The notes: generated from the sequence alone by a model not told the origin. Positions 49,201 through 63,485 are shown, numbered from the stretch's first letter. The stretch is 64,000 nucleotides of DNA from Takifugu bimaculatus (GCA_004026145.2 CP034993.1:1291580-1355579); one strand, 5' to 3'. Made by a program: numbers and translations.

Positions 49201-52200
49201 TTTGGGCCAAAATACATTCCGAATTATTTTAATCAATCCGATAACTTCAGGGAGAAAGCCCACTATTATATCAATCTATTCCCTCCTTCAAAATAAAAGC
49301 ATGTCTCTGCAACTGTGGGCTTCACTTTAATGCACGAGGGAGCACTGAGCTGCATTACTTCTGTAGTGCAAGGACCGACCTTTGACCTTTTTTGTGTGTC
49401 TGGTTTTCACCAGACTGTCAGTGATATAAGAGGCTGTGAGTATTAACACATCCAGATGTCAGCATTGTAGAGATGTCAACAATGTCATGAGCTTTATTAA
49501 GAGAGACGACGCACAACGAATGAAGCTACAGTTTATTGCTCAGTTACGATTCTGCTGTGAATCAAATGTGTTTTGTTCCCTGCTGCTACAGCTATAATAA
49601 GCGTTACCTTTGTTCATTTTATAAGCTATAAAAGTAATCCAGGTATGGAAACAGATTCAGATTTTGTTCACCTTTCAGCTTCCATGTTCAGTCATTTTGT
49701 TGTGGCTCAAGGCTTATTTTGGTTTATGTTGGTGGGTTTTCTCAGGTTTCCCTCACAATGCAAAAGAGGCACGTTGAGTCTCCAGACAGAATGTGATGAA
49801 AAAATGACTTTTTTAGCATTTAAAAACATTTAATCAGGCTAAAAATGCATGTTATGCAACATCCTTGCAAGATTACAGGATTATAAAAAAGCTATAAAAA
49901 AACAGTCTCTTTAAAAGTAGTGACTGCTGTGTGCATGCGTGCATGTGTGTGTCTGTCTGAGAGAAAGAGAGATGGCCAATGAGCATGCAGCATTTTCCTC
50001 TCATCCTCTAAGGTCTCCATTACTCTTGTCTTTAAAGTGTGGTGCTGCATCCCACCAGAATCCACTTCATCACACACATTTACACCTGATATTATCTTTG
50101 TCATTAATGTATTGTCAGACATGATACCGCACCTTAATGACAGGTGAATTTGATGCCTAACTCTACTTGTCTCCATTTCTTCTAGTGCGCTGTCTGCCCC
50201 TCTAACATTTCCTCTGTTGGGTCAGTCCTCCTGTTCCTCCCTTGTCTGCTCCAGACATGCATCACTGCTCACTCTCACAGCACTACAATATTTTATGTAT
50301 TTCTTGGAGACCACCATGAGAAATGTTTGTCAGTCAGAATTCTGCCACACACAAAAATAAACACATTTATTTTTGGGTCAAACCCAAGCCACATGCCAGA
50401 CTTCAGCCAAATCCACGCTCAATTGCTGTTTGAGTTATGAATGTAATGATTATACTGTACAACAGATCCTGATCCAGAGCAGGAAAAGTCACAAAATTGC
50501 AATCAATTGGTCCTTGACTCCTATCCAAGACATGAATTTAATTTATGTCTGAACTCAACTCAAGATTATGGTGTAATAATATAGAATAGACAGGTAAATT
50601 TAACTGCAATCATACAAAATTATTATTTATATTGAAAAGCTTTTGGCAGCAGAGATGCAGACATACACCGATATAAATATATCTTCCTAAATACATACAA
50701 TATTTTCAAATATAAATTCCAAACAGGGACCTAAGTTGAACTGTTTACTCTGACCACAGAGCAAAACATTCAACCCAACATGCCAGAGAACCAGACCGGA
50801 CCCTGCAGACCCCAATGAGCTCAGATTCTCTGGTCTGTTTCAGCGGGCGCGTTCAGAATTCCTGCACATTTCGAATTACTTCCCCTCCTGTTTGAACCGA
50901 TTAGAAATTGGAAGATGATGAAAATAACAGCGGTGAAAATAATCAGCAGGAGTGTTTGTGGCCCCTCTTTTTACGTGCTTGAACCTTTACAGATGTAAAC
51001 ATGCTGTAACGTTCAGAATCACCCTGTAAACACTATGTTGTGTCCAGGATGCTGCCAGATAAATACACACACCATATTTTTAAGAATTCTTTTCTCATTG
51101 ACTGACATCTTGAACTATTCTTATTCATTCCATTTTATGATTCATTTTCTTTCACTGATCCTAAGACTTGGTCTTTCATCACCCTGGATCAAAATTTCTG
51201 CTCTACGTGTTAGGAAATATCAATCGCTGTTATTCAGTATCAATCGTGGTTAGATTTCGATAGAATCGTAGCGGCAATTTATAGAGTTGCAGCCTGTTTG
51301 TGTGGCTGTTCCCCTTTCTGCCAGTCTGAGACACTAAAGGAGGTGTAAAGCAGATGCTGTTCTTCTCTACAAACCCCAGCTGAGCTTGTTGAGCCTGTGA
51401 ACAAACTACATGTTTCTGATCTGATGAAAACTGACTCCCACACTCCCGCGGCCCCAGCCCGGCCGCAAGGGGTGACACTCTCTTGCAGACAATCCAAAGG
51501 CCGGTCCTCTTTCAGGACTCGCGCTCGGCCCTTTTACCCCCACCCCTTTCATATGGTGCTGCTGGGAGAAGTACTCCGGGGATTAACCTAGCCAGGTCTT
51601 TCAAAGGCCATTAGAGCAAATTACAGGTATCTTGTTACTGGTGCACTGGGACAGGCCAGGTGAGGGGCGCAGAGGCCATACGGGAGAGCAGGGGTCAACT
51701 TGGGACAAAAAGAGAAGGCCACCCTGGGCCCCACTCTATCGGAGTGTCTCCCTGGCTCCACAAACTGGTAGTCCTGAACCCATGAATGGCTCACTTGATG
51801 GGACCTCAGAAACATTGTCTCGGTGCCGTAACTTTAGCCTTTATTTTCTCGGTAACCCCCACAGCCCAGTCCCACAACTCACACGCCCCAGCCTGGTTTT
51901 CTTGTCTTTTTGATGTGAGCCCGACTTTACCCCGATAAAAGATCACACAAGAGAGACATCGGGTCATCAATGGCAACACGGGGAGTATGAGAAAAACTCT
52001 GCCAACTGGCAAAAACCCCGCCTCAGGCCCCAAATCTAATTCGAGTCACCCCAACTTTTCCTCGGACCTAAACTTGGGCTGTAATGGCAACCACACGTTA
52101 ATGTCTGCTCTGTCAATGTATCAGTACGCTGCAGGCCTCGTCAGCCTGATGATGGTGATAAAATTGTGGAGATGGCCAGAGGGAGTTCCGCATCCTGCCA

Positions 52201-55200
52201 TTTTCTCTAGACAGCATGCACCCCTGTGTGCGCACACACGCGCGCACACACACAAACAAGACTTCTGATAACTTGTATCAGCCATACTCATGCAGATGGA
52301 CACACACACAGACACGCACCCACACACACAAACATGCCTCACCCAATCCCAACCGGTGGATGACAATCTAGTGGAAGGGTTGCGGAAGTGTTTCATTAGC
52401 CAATTACCGCTGCTAGATAAAGCCTGCGTTCCCACAGTCCGTGAGGGCTGGGGGGTCAAATGTGACCAATTACCCCCCATCCCCTCACAGGACAGATTAG
52501 TCTGTCTGATTTATCCCCAGACAGACTGACCCAATACTCCTGAATCACCATCAACATCTGGATGTGTGCGGACAGAAGTAAAACAGTGTTTCTGTTCAAA
52601 AAGGGATACAGATGTGGATGGGAGAAGGATTTAGACGGTGTAAAGACTCCATGGTAAAAAAAACCCTTATATCTTAATCTCTAATGGTGTAAAAAAAATT
52701 GAATAATCTAAATCAACATGCTAATCAAAGTTTAACTTGCTTTTTGATTTCTAGCTCATAAAGAATTTTATGGAGAGATTTAATCAGTCATTATGATCTT
52801 CTATGTAAATGTGTGTTTGTGTGTGCCTGCATGTGTGTGTTCTACTACACGCTGTCTCCATGACAGTGATTAGTCTGTCCTGTCATCAGTAACTCTGCGG
52901 TAATTCAAACATGGAACGCTAACTTCCTTGGACATGCTAAGTTGTGATTGTATGTAATGGATCATCAGTCAGTTCATTAGGGCGCTCCAGGATGTTGAGT
53001 GGCTGAGGTGAAGACCTTTGGCTGATCAGACCGTAGAGTTACAAACAGTGGTGGGGGTGGACCGTCCAGCTAGAGAAGGTAACAGGAGAGGACAAGCCTA
53101 GGGGGTGGGTGAGCGACGCTGTGGAGGGATGGTGTGGTGTGGCTGAGGGATGGCAGGGGTGAAAAAGGTTAACGAAGCCCACTGCGCGCTCGTCTGTGTC
53201 TGTGTGGTATTGAGGGGCTGCAATCTTACCGACTAAGGTTGTTTCTTTAATCAGGACAACCCAGGCAGACTGCTACCAAATCATGCATCACATCCGTAAA
53301 AAGCAAATAGCAAAATATCAAAGGCTTCGCAGATAGTTACGAACAGATCTGCCTGCCGAGAGCTTTGTGACTCACGGCCTCTGCAGTTTCCTGCCCTTTG
53401 GTACCCTGGGAGGAGTGGTGGGGAGAGCAGGATCCACACTAGACTGAGGTCATTCCCCTCTGCAACTAAATTGCAGTAAACTGGTGTTTGGCATCTGTGG
53501 GTGGTTTAGGGTGGCCGTCCAGATCCAACGCAATTAGGACAGAACAAATGCCCTGTTTGAAGCTTTACCTCCATCATTGCTGTGGTCTTAACAGAGCTAC
53601 TGACTAGCCTCCACAAAGAGGTGACCCAGAATTCCCTGACAATTAATCAAACGCTCTCTATACTCAACTTTAATTTTCTTTTTAAATAGGTAGTTGGACA
53701 AGTTTTATAAGCAGAACAATACAGAACTAGAAATAAGCACTTGTAGACCAAAGGTCTTCCCCCTATATGTGAGTTATACCCGTAGTGTGGGGTGTGTATA
53801 TCTATATATAGTACAGTATAAGCCCTTTGGCATAAGATCTTTTAAAGGTCAAAGTCCCTCCGGAACATCGCCAAAATTAATCATGTGTTCATTGACCAAC
53901 TATAAACACTTTGGGAAAATGTCATTTCAATCCATTCATAACTTAAGTTTATATGTTATTTTACTAACAGACAGATGTGGCAGAGGAAACAAATCCAAAT
54001 TTCTGTTTGCCGACCCTGCAGAAAATAATCCAAGCTACAGAACTTGTAATAGATGAAGTTATTTTCTTGCCGCTACTTGCGCGAACTTTGACCTGGATTT
54101 TGTTAGTGTACTCTGCCCCAGAAAATCAGTTAATTAACTGATTAGATCCTTGTAAATCAAGCATCTAATTACAGGAGATGAGGTATACATCTGTCATACT
54201 AATATAAAAACAGGGCGGATGGTAAGTCAAAGATATTAAGATAAGAATCAAATTGTGCTGTTTAACATCCTCTATGGCCATAGAAGAGAACATAATGAGT
54301 GGATTTTACTTTTGTGGAAGGCTGTCCTTTATACGACATGATACACTGCTGATATATGTCATAAAACGGAACATAAAACAGTTTACACCCCATTTTTATT
54401 AAAACAAACAAACAAACAAACCAAGTAAAATTCATAAAGCAGCATATTGAATAAATAAAGTATCTGCAGTAGTTGTAAGTTCGGTAAAAAGGAAACCACA
54501 AAAACCCAAGTTTGATTGAAGAATACATGGACAGCGTGTGCACGTGTGGGCCAGTGAGTTTCCAGTGAGTGAGCACCCAGACACAGAATATTCCCTGGCC
54601 TGAGTTTGCCCCATATTTACATTATTAAAATGAGACAGGCGCACAGAGAGGTGACAGAGGACACGCGAGTGAAGATCTGTGGCCCTGTCAGAGCTGTCTC
54701 CTGCTCCACTGGCTAAAAGGCCCTGACCCCAACCCTATCCACTGCAGGGGAGGAGAGGAGACATTAGGGCAGAGGCAGACATGGTGAGAGGTGGAGAGAG
54801 GGAAACAGAAAATGAAACAAAAGGATGGTAGTGAAAGACAGACGGATAGATAAACAGGTCAAAGCAGCCTTTATCTACCCGGAGTTTGCAGTGTTCGCTC
54901 ATTTGCGCAGGTTTTATGGTTAGCAGGAGGCAGACCAATTAGAACTTTAACAAGAGGGATTATCATATATTGTTCTGCCGTATTCTGCTTTGATCAGCGC
55001 ACGACAGGAGAACAAGAAGGCAGCAAGAATGAGAATAAACACCAGGAGTGACCTGATGTCTGGGGGAACCATGTTGTCCTGACTGGTCTGTTGTGATGCT
55101 TTGTGCCACCATCTGTGTTTTAATGAGGAGCACGAGCTTCCAGACAGGGAAAATACCAGTGTGCACACAAATTTGCACATGTCACATGTATGCAAACACA

Positions 55201-58200
55201 CACACACACCCTCACACGGATATACATAGACCCGAATTGAGTGCAAGGTAAAGTCTGGTTCGTATTAACCATTAGGCAAAGAAAATGCACATCTTTTTCA
55301 GTTTAGAGTCCACTCCACGCTCCCCCAAGTAGATGTACAAACACAGACACATGCATTCTTACTGTACACACATACACATTCGAAGAGTCCTGATGCAATC
55401 CTCCCATTCTGTTCGCATCAATTTAGAGGAACTGCCTTTGAGACAGAATGCAGGTCTGAGTGCATGTGACCTCAGAAAGTGTATGGTCTCAATCTGGTGG
55501 AATGCACGAGAGAGCGTCTTCAACCTTCCTCATTTGCATTAATTATCCTCCTTCAGGAAATGCAGCACGGTTATTCAGTCCAGACACGTCTTCAAAGCAT
55601 CACAGCTTCAGGAGGAGGCTGTTTACCTAATGGAACAAAATTCCTCCATTTTCTTCGAACACGCGCACACACACATGAACGTAACCGCCTCCTGTCATAC
55701 CAACTCAGCATGTTGGTTTTCGGTTTTGATGTCAAGTCTACGTTGTCTTCCGTGTGGCCCTTGTACACAAATGCACTCTTAAACATGTGCCTCTATCACT
55801 TTAGCTACTTCTGCCTGTCTGACAGACACTGAAGAGTTGCTCCAGGAGTTGAGATGAGGCGTACCGAAATGTTGTGCATCAGCTGCATTATGGGAAACGG
55901 TCTCAGACATTCAGGCTGTCAAACTCACTATGACCGCTGTAAGTCAGGCCGGCTTCGTCTAGTAAGGGCGTATCAAGATGTTAGGCGGCCACGCGGCTGC
56001 GTTTCAATGACACCTAAACGTTATCTCCTCATGGGACATGGAGTTTTCTAATGGAACTTTAAACTTTCCTTTTTGTTTGGGTGCTAAAGCTTTGACACTT
56101 TGCTGTCAGCACACAACAACTGGCGGCGTTCTCAAATAAAAGCAGCTCTGCGCGGATGAAAGTGAAATAAATGAAAAAAATCCTCTTTATTTGATGTAAA
56201 AACTAGTTACAAGGAACAATAACGCCGGCGATATGTGTCAGCGTGGAGAACTACTTCCACTGAGGTGTCGTGACTCCTTTTATGACTTGATTGCTTTACA
56301 ATAAGCCGGTATTTAGCTGTGTAGGTTGTGGTTTCTTTGTGCGCAAGAGCTGTTTATGGGAAATGGACAGACTAAAGTCTAGTGTACGGTCACACAAGTG
56401 CCATGTGCTCCTCTTACATCAGGCTACAAAGTGGGGAGACCCAGATTTGCCAGTGTTACATGTAATAAACTCAAAAGCACGTGATTTTACGGTCCCTTGT
56501 TGCTTCCTTTATGATCTCGACCAAATCTCCCAGATTTGTCTGTAGGGCAACAGGTGCATTACATTCCTGCTCTTATTGCTTCCTGGTCTCTGAGGCTCCT
56601 TGTGATTTTTAGGTTCAATGTGAACACCTTTAAAGTTCTGTAGCATTAGCTAGTCAGCCGTGGTTGTATTTAGAGTTGCCAAGTTGTCCCCCCTCACCTC
56701 CCCTTCAGGGGCGGGGGGGGGGGTCTCTTTCAGCTGCTTTATTCGCGGGCCAGTGGCTAAGCGCTTTCCAAGACATGATGTCTGGCTCAGTTTCTGCAGG
56801 GAGGAGAGAAGCTTTATGGGGAAGGCCAAAACAAAATCATTAATGCGTCTCAGATTATTGAAGGCAGAGACGGAACCTGTTCCCCATGACTCAGTGGGCT
56901 GAACACGTCAGCGCGCTCGCTGTACATCGTCAGATATGACTGACAGCTGCTCCTTAGTGAGAAATTCTAACATGTGCCTGTTCCCAACGGATTTTATTGC
57001 GTGATCGATTTACACTCTCTCTGAAAAACACAAAGAATTAACTTTGACATATTTTTTCCCCCTTTCCACACGTTTTTTAAAACAATTTTCTTTTTATAAA
57101 TGACTTCATTTCTTTCTACTCTTTCATGAATGATTACATTTATTTCAGGCCCTCTCTCTGCCTCCTAAAAACAGCTGGAGCTTTTCCTCCTTGCTCAGCC
57201 AGAAACATGATCTGGAGTGATTAAATTCTTCAGTTTGAGGCATCAAAATATCAGGTTAAGTTTTGATTCAGTGTTGAGCAACATTAAAACTCACGTACGT
57301 AAAAATAAAAAATAAAATAAAATAACAACGCAGTTCACATGGTCTCTTAAAGGGATGTCTTAAAGGGACTACAGAGGGAGTAGAACAGAAAATTGCAATG
57401 TTCACACTATTAAACTTATAAAGCCCCTCCAAACCAACTGGTAATTTGTTGTCCGTCAGGGTTTTTCATCTACCACTGGCTTTAAGATCCACATAACTGG
57501 CTCCTGGCGCTGTGAAATCTACTCTTTTGTGTTGGATTCACACCCACAGGATGTGCAGAGCTCTGGGATTCAGTAACAGAAGAGGCTGCTGGAGCCAAAG
57601 TCAGACTCTATAAACCCACTGATGAACCCTGTAAATCCCAGTGAGGTGGTGCCTCCAGACTGCTAAAGTTCGGTAGCTACTAATTGCTACATTTCTGGAG
57701 CCCATTCATGACATCAAACCGCAATGGTAGGACCGGGAGATGCTCGGCTAATTAAAAAGGAGAGTGACACTCTTGTACCGCTGTTCCCAGGACGGCGTGT
57801 TCTAAACATCGTCAGCCATGTTTTCTTTAGATTTCCTTTTAATACCTGAAACAGCTGTCAGAGCGTTGATTTCCTTTTGTCCTGCGTCGATTGAGGACAG
57901 TTCCTGGGTCAGTAATGAAAGCATGATTTGTGGGGTTTTTCGCTCCCGTTGGCATTAAAAATGTCCACGAATGGTCTCTGGATTGAGAAGACCCAGAAGA
58001 AACCTTACATAAGGCCTAATGAGCAACGGGAAACGCTCCAGCACTCCTCCAGCCTTTAATTTCCACCTCAATGCTGAGCAAAGCACGCCCCGGCCCTTCT
58101 GTAGGCTGGCCTCATTAACATGTGTATTCTCTTGATTTAAAACACCAAAGGACTTCCTTCAGCCAGGTGCTTCCCTCTTCAGCCCCTCCAGCCGCCCTGA

Positions 58201-61200
58201 TGTTGATCCAGTCACACATGCCCGTCTGAGCTCATGCAGAATTAATGGCGAGTCACGGTGAGGCTGCAGAACGTCCACGACAGATTGAATGTTCTCACAA
58301 AATTGCAAATCCTGCAGACCAGACATGGATCTGTGTCTTCCCTTAACTTTGAAGCTAAACTGCAGGTGTATCTGCAGTAAGATAAAAATATACCGTAGAT
58401 TTATTTGGGCTTGATTTTATGATCAAAGTTACTCTTCTTAGGGAAATAAAAACCATTTTTTAAATTAAAAAGCCCCCAAAATGAACGGAAATTTCCTAAA
58501 AGATTTTGAATCCAAATCCACATAGTTCTGCATAATTATTTAGTAGTTTCTTTCTTCTTTTTTTGCATTTCTAAAATAAATGTGACTTCCGCAATTAAAA
58601 TACAGCAGCAAATAAAATGCTGTTCATTTAGTAAAATATAACAAAAACAGAGATACAATGTACAGTTATATAGTCTTTAATCTGGATTGTTTTCTTTAAT
58701 TTTTGCCATAATATTATTTCCCTCTGCACTTTTTGATGATTTTAAACACAAAGTTGCAACATGCTTGCACCTTCACTGTCATTTGCTTTGAACAGCAAAT
58801 CTATTTTTTTTTTTCACAGGACTTGTATTCAAACATAACACCTGAATTCTTAAATCACACGTTTGCATAGAATAGAAAATGTGTCGCTCCAAATGTGAGA
58901 CTTAATGTGCTTTAGATAATATCGCCTCGAATCATTTACAGTGGGGGTTAATTCCATTCATCAACACGCACTTTTTTCACTTTCTCACTTTCAAGAAAAG
59001 TCCGTCTCCAGACTTTTTAAGAAAAACTTTGAACATATTCCCCAGAATATTTCAGCAGGGTGGAAGATTTTCTACCCATGCGTCACATCCAAGCCAAACA
59101 CACCAATGAACTTGGAGAACTGACACATCAAACAGGCAACATGCTGCACACCGAGGGAAATTTAGTCAACACATCCCACCCTGGCTGTGAGCGGGATGTG
59201 GCTGTGGAAGGAGGAAAGAGCGACCCTGGCCGCGACGATCCGCCTGATTATTGCAGTGTGGTGAGCTTAATTCTTAAGGGTGAATTAAGGGAACGCAACT
59301 ACCTGGAGGCTGTATAAACAAAAATGAAACTTAAGAAACTGTAGATGAATACAGACAGCAAGCAAAACAAAGGCTTTGCACTCATAGTTTGATTTAATCT
59401 TTAAATAGCAATTTTATTTCCTTCCCTGCATTCAGGACTACTTGCGTGTAGCTCTATACAATTTTCTCTATTGATTGGTTGCTAGGCGTGCTCCCAAACC
59501 TCTGCTGCTGTCTAATTAGCAGGCCATGACCGATGACCCTGCGCAGGATATGATGCGTACCTGCCTCTGCAGCTTTTCTAAACACTTGGGTGTGTTTTTT
59601 TCCTCTCGATCCCTCACTGCTTTACCGTAGGTCAAAAGAAAAACACTTTGCGACACCCTCCCTTTTTCTCCATCTAAGTGCTGTGCTGTACGCTTTCTTG
59701 TGGCCATTTTGAACCATTTTAGCATCAGCTGGCTCGTACTTACATATCAGTCTAAAGTATATTTGCTTTATGTGACTTGACAAGCTGTACTCAGGCAATA
59801 GCTGAGGCATTTGTCTTTCCAATTTCTATCAGAAGCTGATCTGATTAACGATCGCAAACCTTGTAAGCTTGCGTTTTGCTTGACTCTAATTTATTTAAGG
59901 AAAAGCCATCCAAAAAGGACATTATTCTCATAACACCAAGGGAGCTGATACATTCCGTATTGATACGTATGAAGTTTACCTGTGGCTCTCTCGCTTAGAG
60001 GGTTATTGATGAGTGTATCACACGCCTTATTTGGAGCTTATTCTTGATGAACTGAAATGGATGGCTGACAAAATACTAAACCATATTCATTGGGCCTGGG
60101 TGCTATGCATTTGTCCCCATGTCCCTTCATCCTCCATCCAAGCCAGTCTTCCTCCCTCTTCCCTCAGCTGTTCCATGCCCCCGCTCCACTGGGATTGATA
60201 CAATATTTTCCATCCTCAATTAGCAGAGAGCCTGTTGACTAATTCCAACTGTTTTTGCACCTGAGAGCTGGGAGCAGGGGCTGGAAAAACTGAGTGGGGT
60301 GGAGGTGAGGGTGTAGCAGGCAACACAGAGGACAGAGGGTTCGGCCAGACAGCTGGGCTCGGTTTTTGTCTAGGGCTGTTGTCAGCACTGCTGTATCGTG
60401 CAGAAAAACAATAAAAGTGCAGACATTTTGCACTTCTAAGGGGATGTATATATTGCAATTTGGCATTACCCCCCCCCCCACCCACCCAAAAGAAAACAGT
60501 TGAACTGATTTTAAGATCTTTGCAATAATTTTTTGTCCAGTTTAAAAAAAAGGGATTTGCCCCGTGTTGAGGGTCAACCACAGACTGAACCCAGCATCTA
60601 CACGACGACGGGTCGATGCCGGGTGCAAGCACACACCCTATAGGAGCGCAGAAAGGATCGTTGTTTCCAGAGGAAATGAGAGGATGATGTCTAAAGTGTG
60701 GAAGGACATTACCTCCAAGGGGACTGCACTTTCTCAGAAACCTGCTGCGCCCTCCCCACCCCCCCACCCCCTCAACTTAAATCACGCTTACATTGAAAGA
60801 TATCCAGAACTTTGGGAATGCTAAGTAAAAATTTGGAATTGCTGCCACTCATCCACCTTGTCTAGAAATATTTGGATGTTTTTGAGCGGTCATTTGTTAT
60901 GTGAGCTGACAAACCATGTATTACCTGAGAGCTTGGGCAGCCTTGTGGGTCTGGGTTTAACACGGTAATCATTTGTCGCAAGTGGAATTTTTACGAGAGT
61001 GTTTGGTTTTGAAAGATTCTCCCAGGTGACTAATTCTGACAGGTTAACAAATGTCATTCAGTCTGCTGCATGGAGTTTATTGAAAGAGTGACAACAGACA
61101 GACCGGCCCATTAGCAGTTCGCCGCAGCTGCTGCTGCCCCCAGTAGCCTTATGGAAAAACTCTGACTCACCCACTTGTGTAAAAGGCATTAACAACCAAA

Positions 61201-62405
61201 AACATAAATATTGCCCTCAAAGGCATTAACATCTCACATGGATATCCAGTCAGTAGTCAGCCTGAAGTGAATGTCAAAGGGGTTCAGGTCATCAACGGAG
61301 TCGGCCCACCTGACCTGATCCAACATGTGGAAAAAACCTTTATCTATAAACTGATTAACTGACTGTTGTTTTCTGGGAGAATGTGCATCTATTTGGAAAT
61401 GTATGTGTACAACACTGATCATGTTGGGAAGTGTCTGATCTGAGCAGGTGCTATATGAGGTCAGTCATTTGCACTTAATCTTTGTGCATGATTCCTAGAA
61501 AACAACGACTAATGGTTATTTATCCAAAAGAAACATTACTGCTGACATCCACAGCTTCCTGAAATCAGGCTCAACACAAATTCAAGATAACACTGATCAA
61601 AGGATAGCAGGCACACAAGTCTAAGGAATCTGTTTCCATGTACACCTGCCTTTTACGACTGACATCCTTTCGTCACAGATTTGACAAGTTTCTCCCTAGA
61701 GAAACTTAAAAAATTATTTATTTTTTTTCCAAGGTCCAGCTTGTCTCACCAACTGATGCAAAATGTCTCTCCTCAAGTCAGTTTTCATGTGCCGGCTCTC
61801 CCACAGGGAGCACAAATCCACACCAGGGTATTCCCTCCTTACCTAGCAACCCCCTCTCACATACTCTAAACACAACACAAATAGCTCAGCAGTGGCTGAA
61901 CCTTAGGATATCCCTGTGAACTGCCATAAAAGTGAACAGATAGGAAAATACAGGTATAAAGATAAAGTCACAACGTCACAGGGCATCCCGTCCATGACAA
62001 CACCCAGTAAACACTTCACATAGAGAATATCTACTCACTGTCTGGGTAGTTTTTCCGCCGGGTGCCATCCACCTTGCCTGTTTTGTCAATGCAGAGGAAG
62101 AACTTGTTGGCCGAGTACAGCCGCCGTAGTCGGACATCACCCTCTAGGTGATTGTAACTGCGAGTGTGCCTCTCAAGCGTCCACGAACAGTTAAGGCCGC
62201 CTGCCAGCGCCTGAAAGGGTTCGCGCCCTACCCCGGGAGGACAGGCCCCGGTTGTGGTACCGGCGGTGACCAGGAGCAGGATGAAGCATGCCAGGCAGAG
62301 GGAGGCTGCGGTGGGCAGGGGGACGGCTCGTCCAGTGGACACAGTGGCGCTGATCAGTGCAGGTTCAGGACAGAGATGAGCTATGGGCGGCGTCCATCTG
62401 CACAT
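40256..62405 (-). CDS. fgf22: Fibroblast growth factor of the FGF7/10/22 subfamily, probably FGF22, three exons
   Basis: Exons on the minus strand: 62405-62039, 41830-41727, 40450-40256; 221 residues ending in TAG. The three-exon layout with a 104-base middle exon is that of FGF10/FGF22. The start MCRWTPP sits in a good Kozak context (CCACCATG). A hydrophobic signal-like segment spans about residues 35-48, with a sequon at N72. The beta-trefoil core begins at RSYNHLEGDVR (82-92) and includes MEIRSVSVGVVAIK and KERIEENGYNTYAS (167-180), signatures of this subfamily. The basic GKPRRGHKARRRHP stretch near the C-terminus fits heparin binding, and the end THFLPML matches AHFLPV/M in FGF22/FGF10. 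The family signals through FGFR1b/FGFR2b; FGF22 is a presynaptic organiser in mammals. The 19p13.3-like neighbours favour fgf22 over fgf10b. Intron 1 is about 20.2 kb, intron 2 about 1.3 kb. Confidence 0.88.
43535..43700. repeat. Possible degenerate DNA-transposon-like repeat
   Basis: The stretch around TTTTCCACCA...ACCTGGTTTAACAATTGTCT...GTGGTGGGAACTTTC resembles a dispersed non-autonomous element common in percomorph fish. No terminal repeats could be fixed. Confidence 0.25.
46917..46975. repeat. Perfect 59-bp hairpin palindrome
   Basis: A 28-base arm at 46917-46944 (starts TTTGTTAAACTATAACTGGC) is the exact reverse complement of 46948-46975, with a loop of GTT. Each arm also contains the smaller palindrome TATAACTGGCCAGTTATA, so nested cruciforms are possible. 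Confidence 0.95.
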
Positions 62406-62582
62406 GGTGGGTCAGACTCCCAAGGTGCACCTTGTGCAAGCTGTAGGCATGCTGGTGATCTCTAGTGTGTCCCAGTGGAGGGATGACAAGAGGGTGGGAG
62501 CCCTGAAGTGAGCAGGGAGGGAAATGGCATTCACAGAAGACTGCTCGGACGTGACAGATGACCAGTCCCAGCAGCAGGCCCT

Positions 62583-62593
62583 CTTATAGCAGC
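62583..62593 (-). promoter_or_regulatory. TATA-like box upstream of fgf22
   Basis: CTATAAGAGGG on the minus strand, about 180 bases upstream of the ATG, gives a predicted start site near 62555 and a 5' UTR of about 150 bases. Sequence match only. Confidence 0.4.
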
Positions 62594-63055
62594 AGGCTCG
62601 TTAAAGGTCCTCCAGATGTCATCTCCGGCTTCGACTGTGTTTCTATTGACCCGACTGTTTCTCAAACTGTTGTCATAACAGGAATCCACTTTTAAAAGTT
62701 CCTCTTTAGTCTTGCTCCTCGTTCCTTCTCGGAATGAAATCTTCTTTCCTGACCCACAGATGAAGTCCCGGGTGTGTGCGAGGATGCAGGTGTGTCCCCC
62801 TCCGTTTGGTTGTACCGCCTGGTTTAGCACGAGTGTGTGCCAGTGTGGACGTGTGCACCTTGCGATGCTCTACTCTTTCCAGCTGAATAGGAACAAGGTG
62901 CCTGTCTGAGCTGCTGACCCGTGGCTGAGAGGGAGTTGAATGAAGGTTGGTGACTGACTCTGTGTGTGTATGTGTGTGATACTAAGAGAGGGAGAGAAAG
63001 AAAGGGAGAGGGAGTGAGTGAGTATGGGAGGGAAAGAGCCGGTGTGTGTTTGCGA

Positions 63056-63056
63056 C

Positions 63057-63152
<96 letters not shown>
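63056..63152. repeat. Compound (GA)n-(GT)n microsatellite
   Basis: Purine GA repeat (63056-63088) runs directly into 64 bases of TG repeat (63089-63152), about 650-750 bases upstream of the fgf22 ATG. Confidence 0.97.
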
Positions 63153-63154
<2 letters not shown>

Positions 63155-63484
63155 CAGTCAGTGAGTGTGTGTCAGCTTGCACGGGGCAGTGAAGCAGCGA
63201 GTGAATGGCCTCACGCTCTGCTTGGTGCAGTCAGTCGGTCAGCCCTCTTCTCTGTGACGACCCTGGCTGAGCTGCCCCGCATTTTATTCTGGTCAGGGCA
63301 GAAATCTAAGGGGGTAAAAAAAGGAGGGGTGGGGCCACTGCACTCATTCATAAACATTTTAAGATATGCGAAAACCCTGCAAGAACAGCCCCCGTCGCCC
63401 CAAAAAGTTGAGGAAAATTTTTGCCTATACCTGAGATCACTTATCCTCTTTCATCTTTGTTTCATTCAGTGACACCTATAGAGA

Positions 63485-63485
<1 letters not shown>

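Larger units (their letters stand above)
41831..62038 (-). other. fgf22 intron 1, no other gene seen
   Basis: About 20.2 kb without a convincing exon on either strand. It holds the 59-bp hairpin at 46917-46975, CT-rich sequence at 45,660-46,330, small CA/TG tracts (52,230-52,330, 55,195-55,215) and several unique, non-repetitive stretches that could be enhancers (for example 46,390-46,620, 51,380-52,160, 58,010-58,300 and 59,430-60,000). Enhancer roles are guesses from texture only. Confidence 0.6.

Noticed and set aside
60216..60767. 183-codon minus-strand frame in fgf22 intron 1
   Set aside because: Composition is low-complexity (Pro/Ser/Gly) around C and G tracts, with no family resemblance or splice support.
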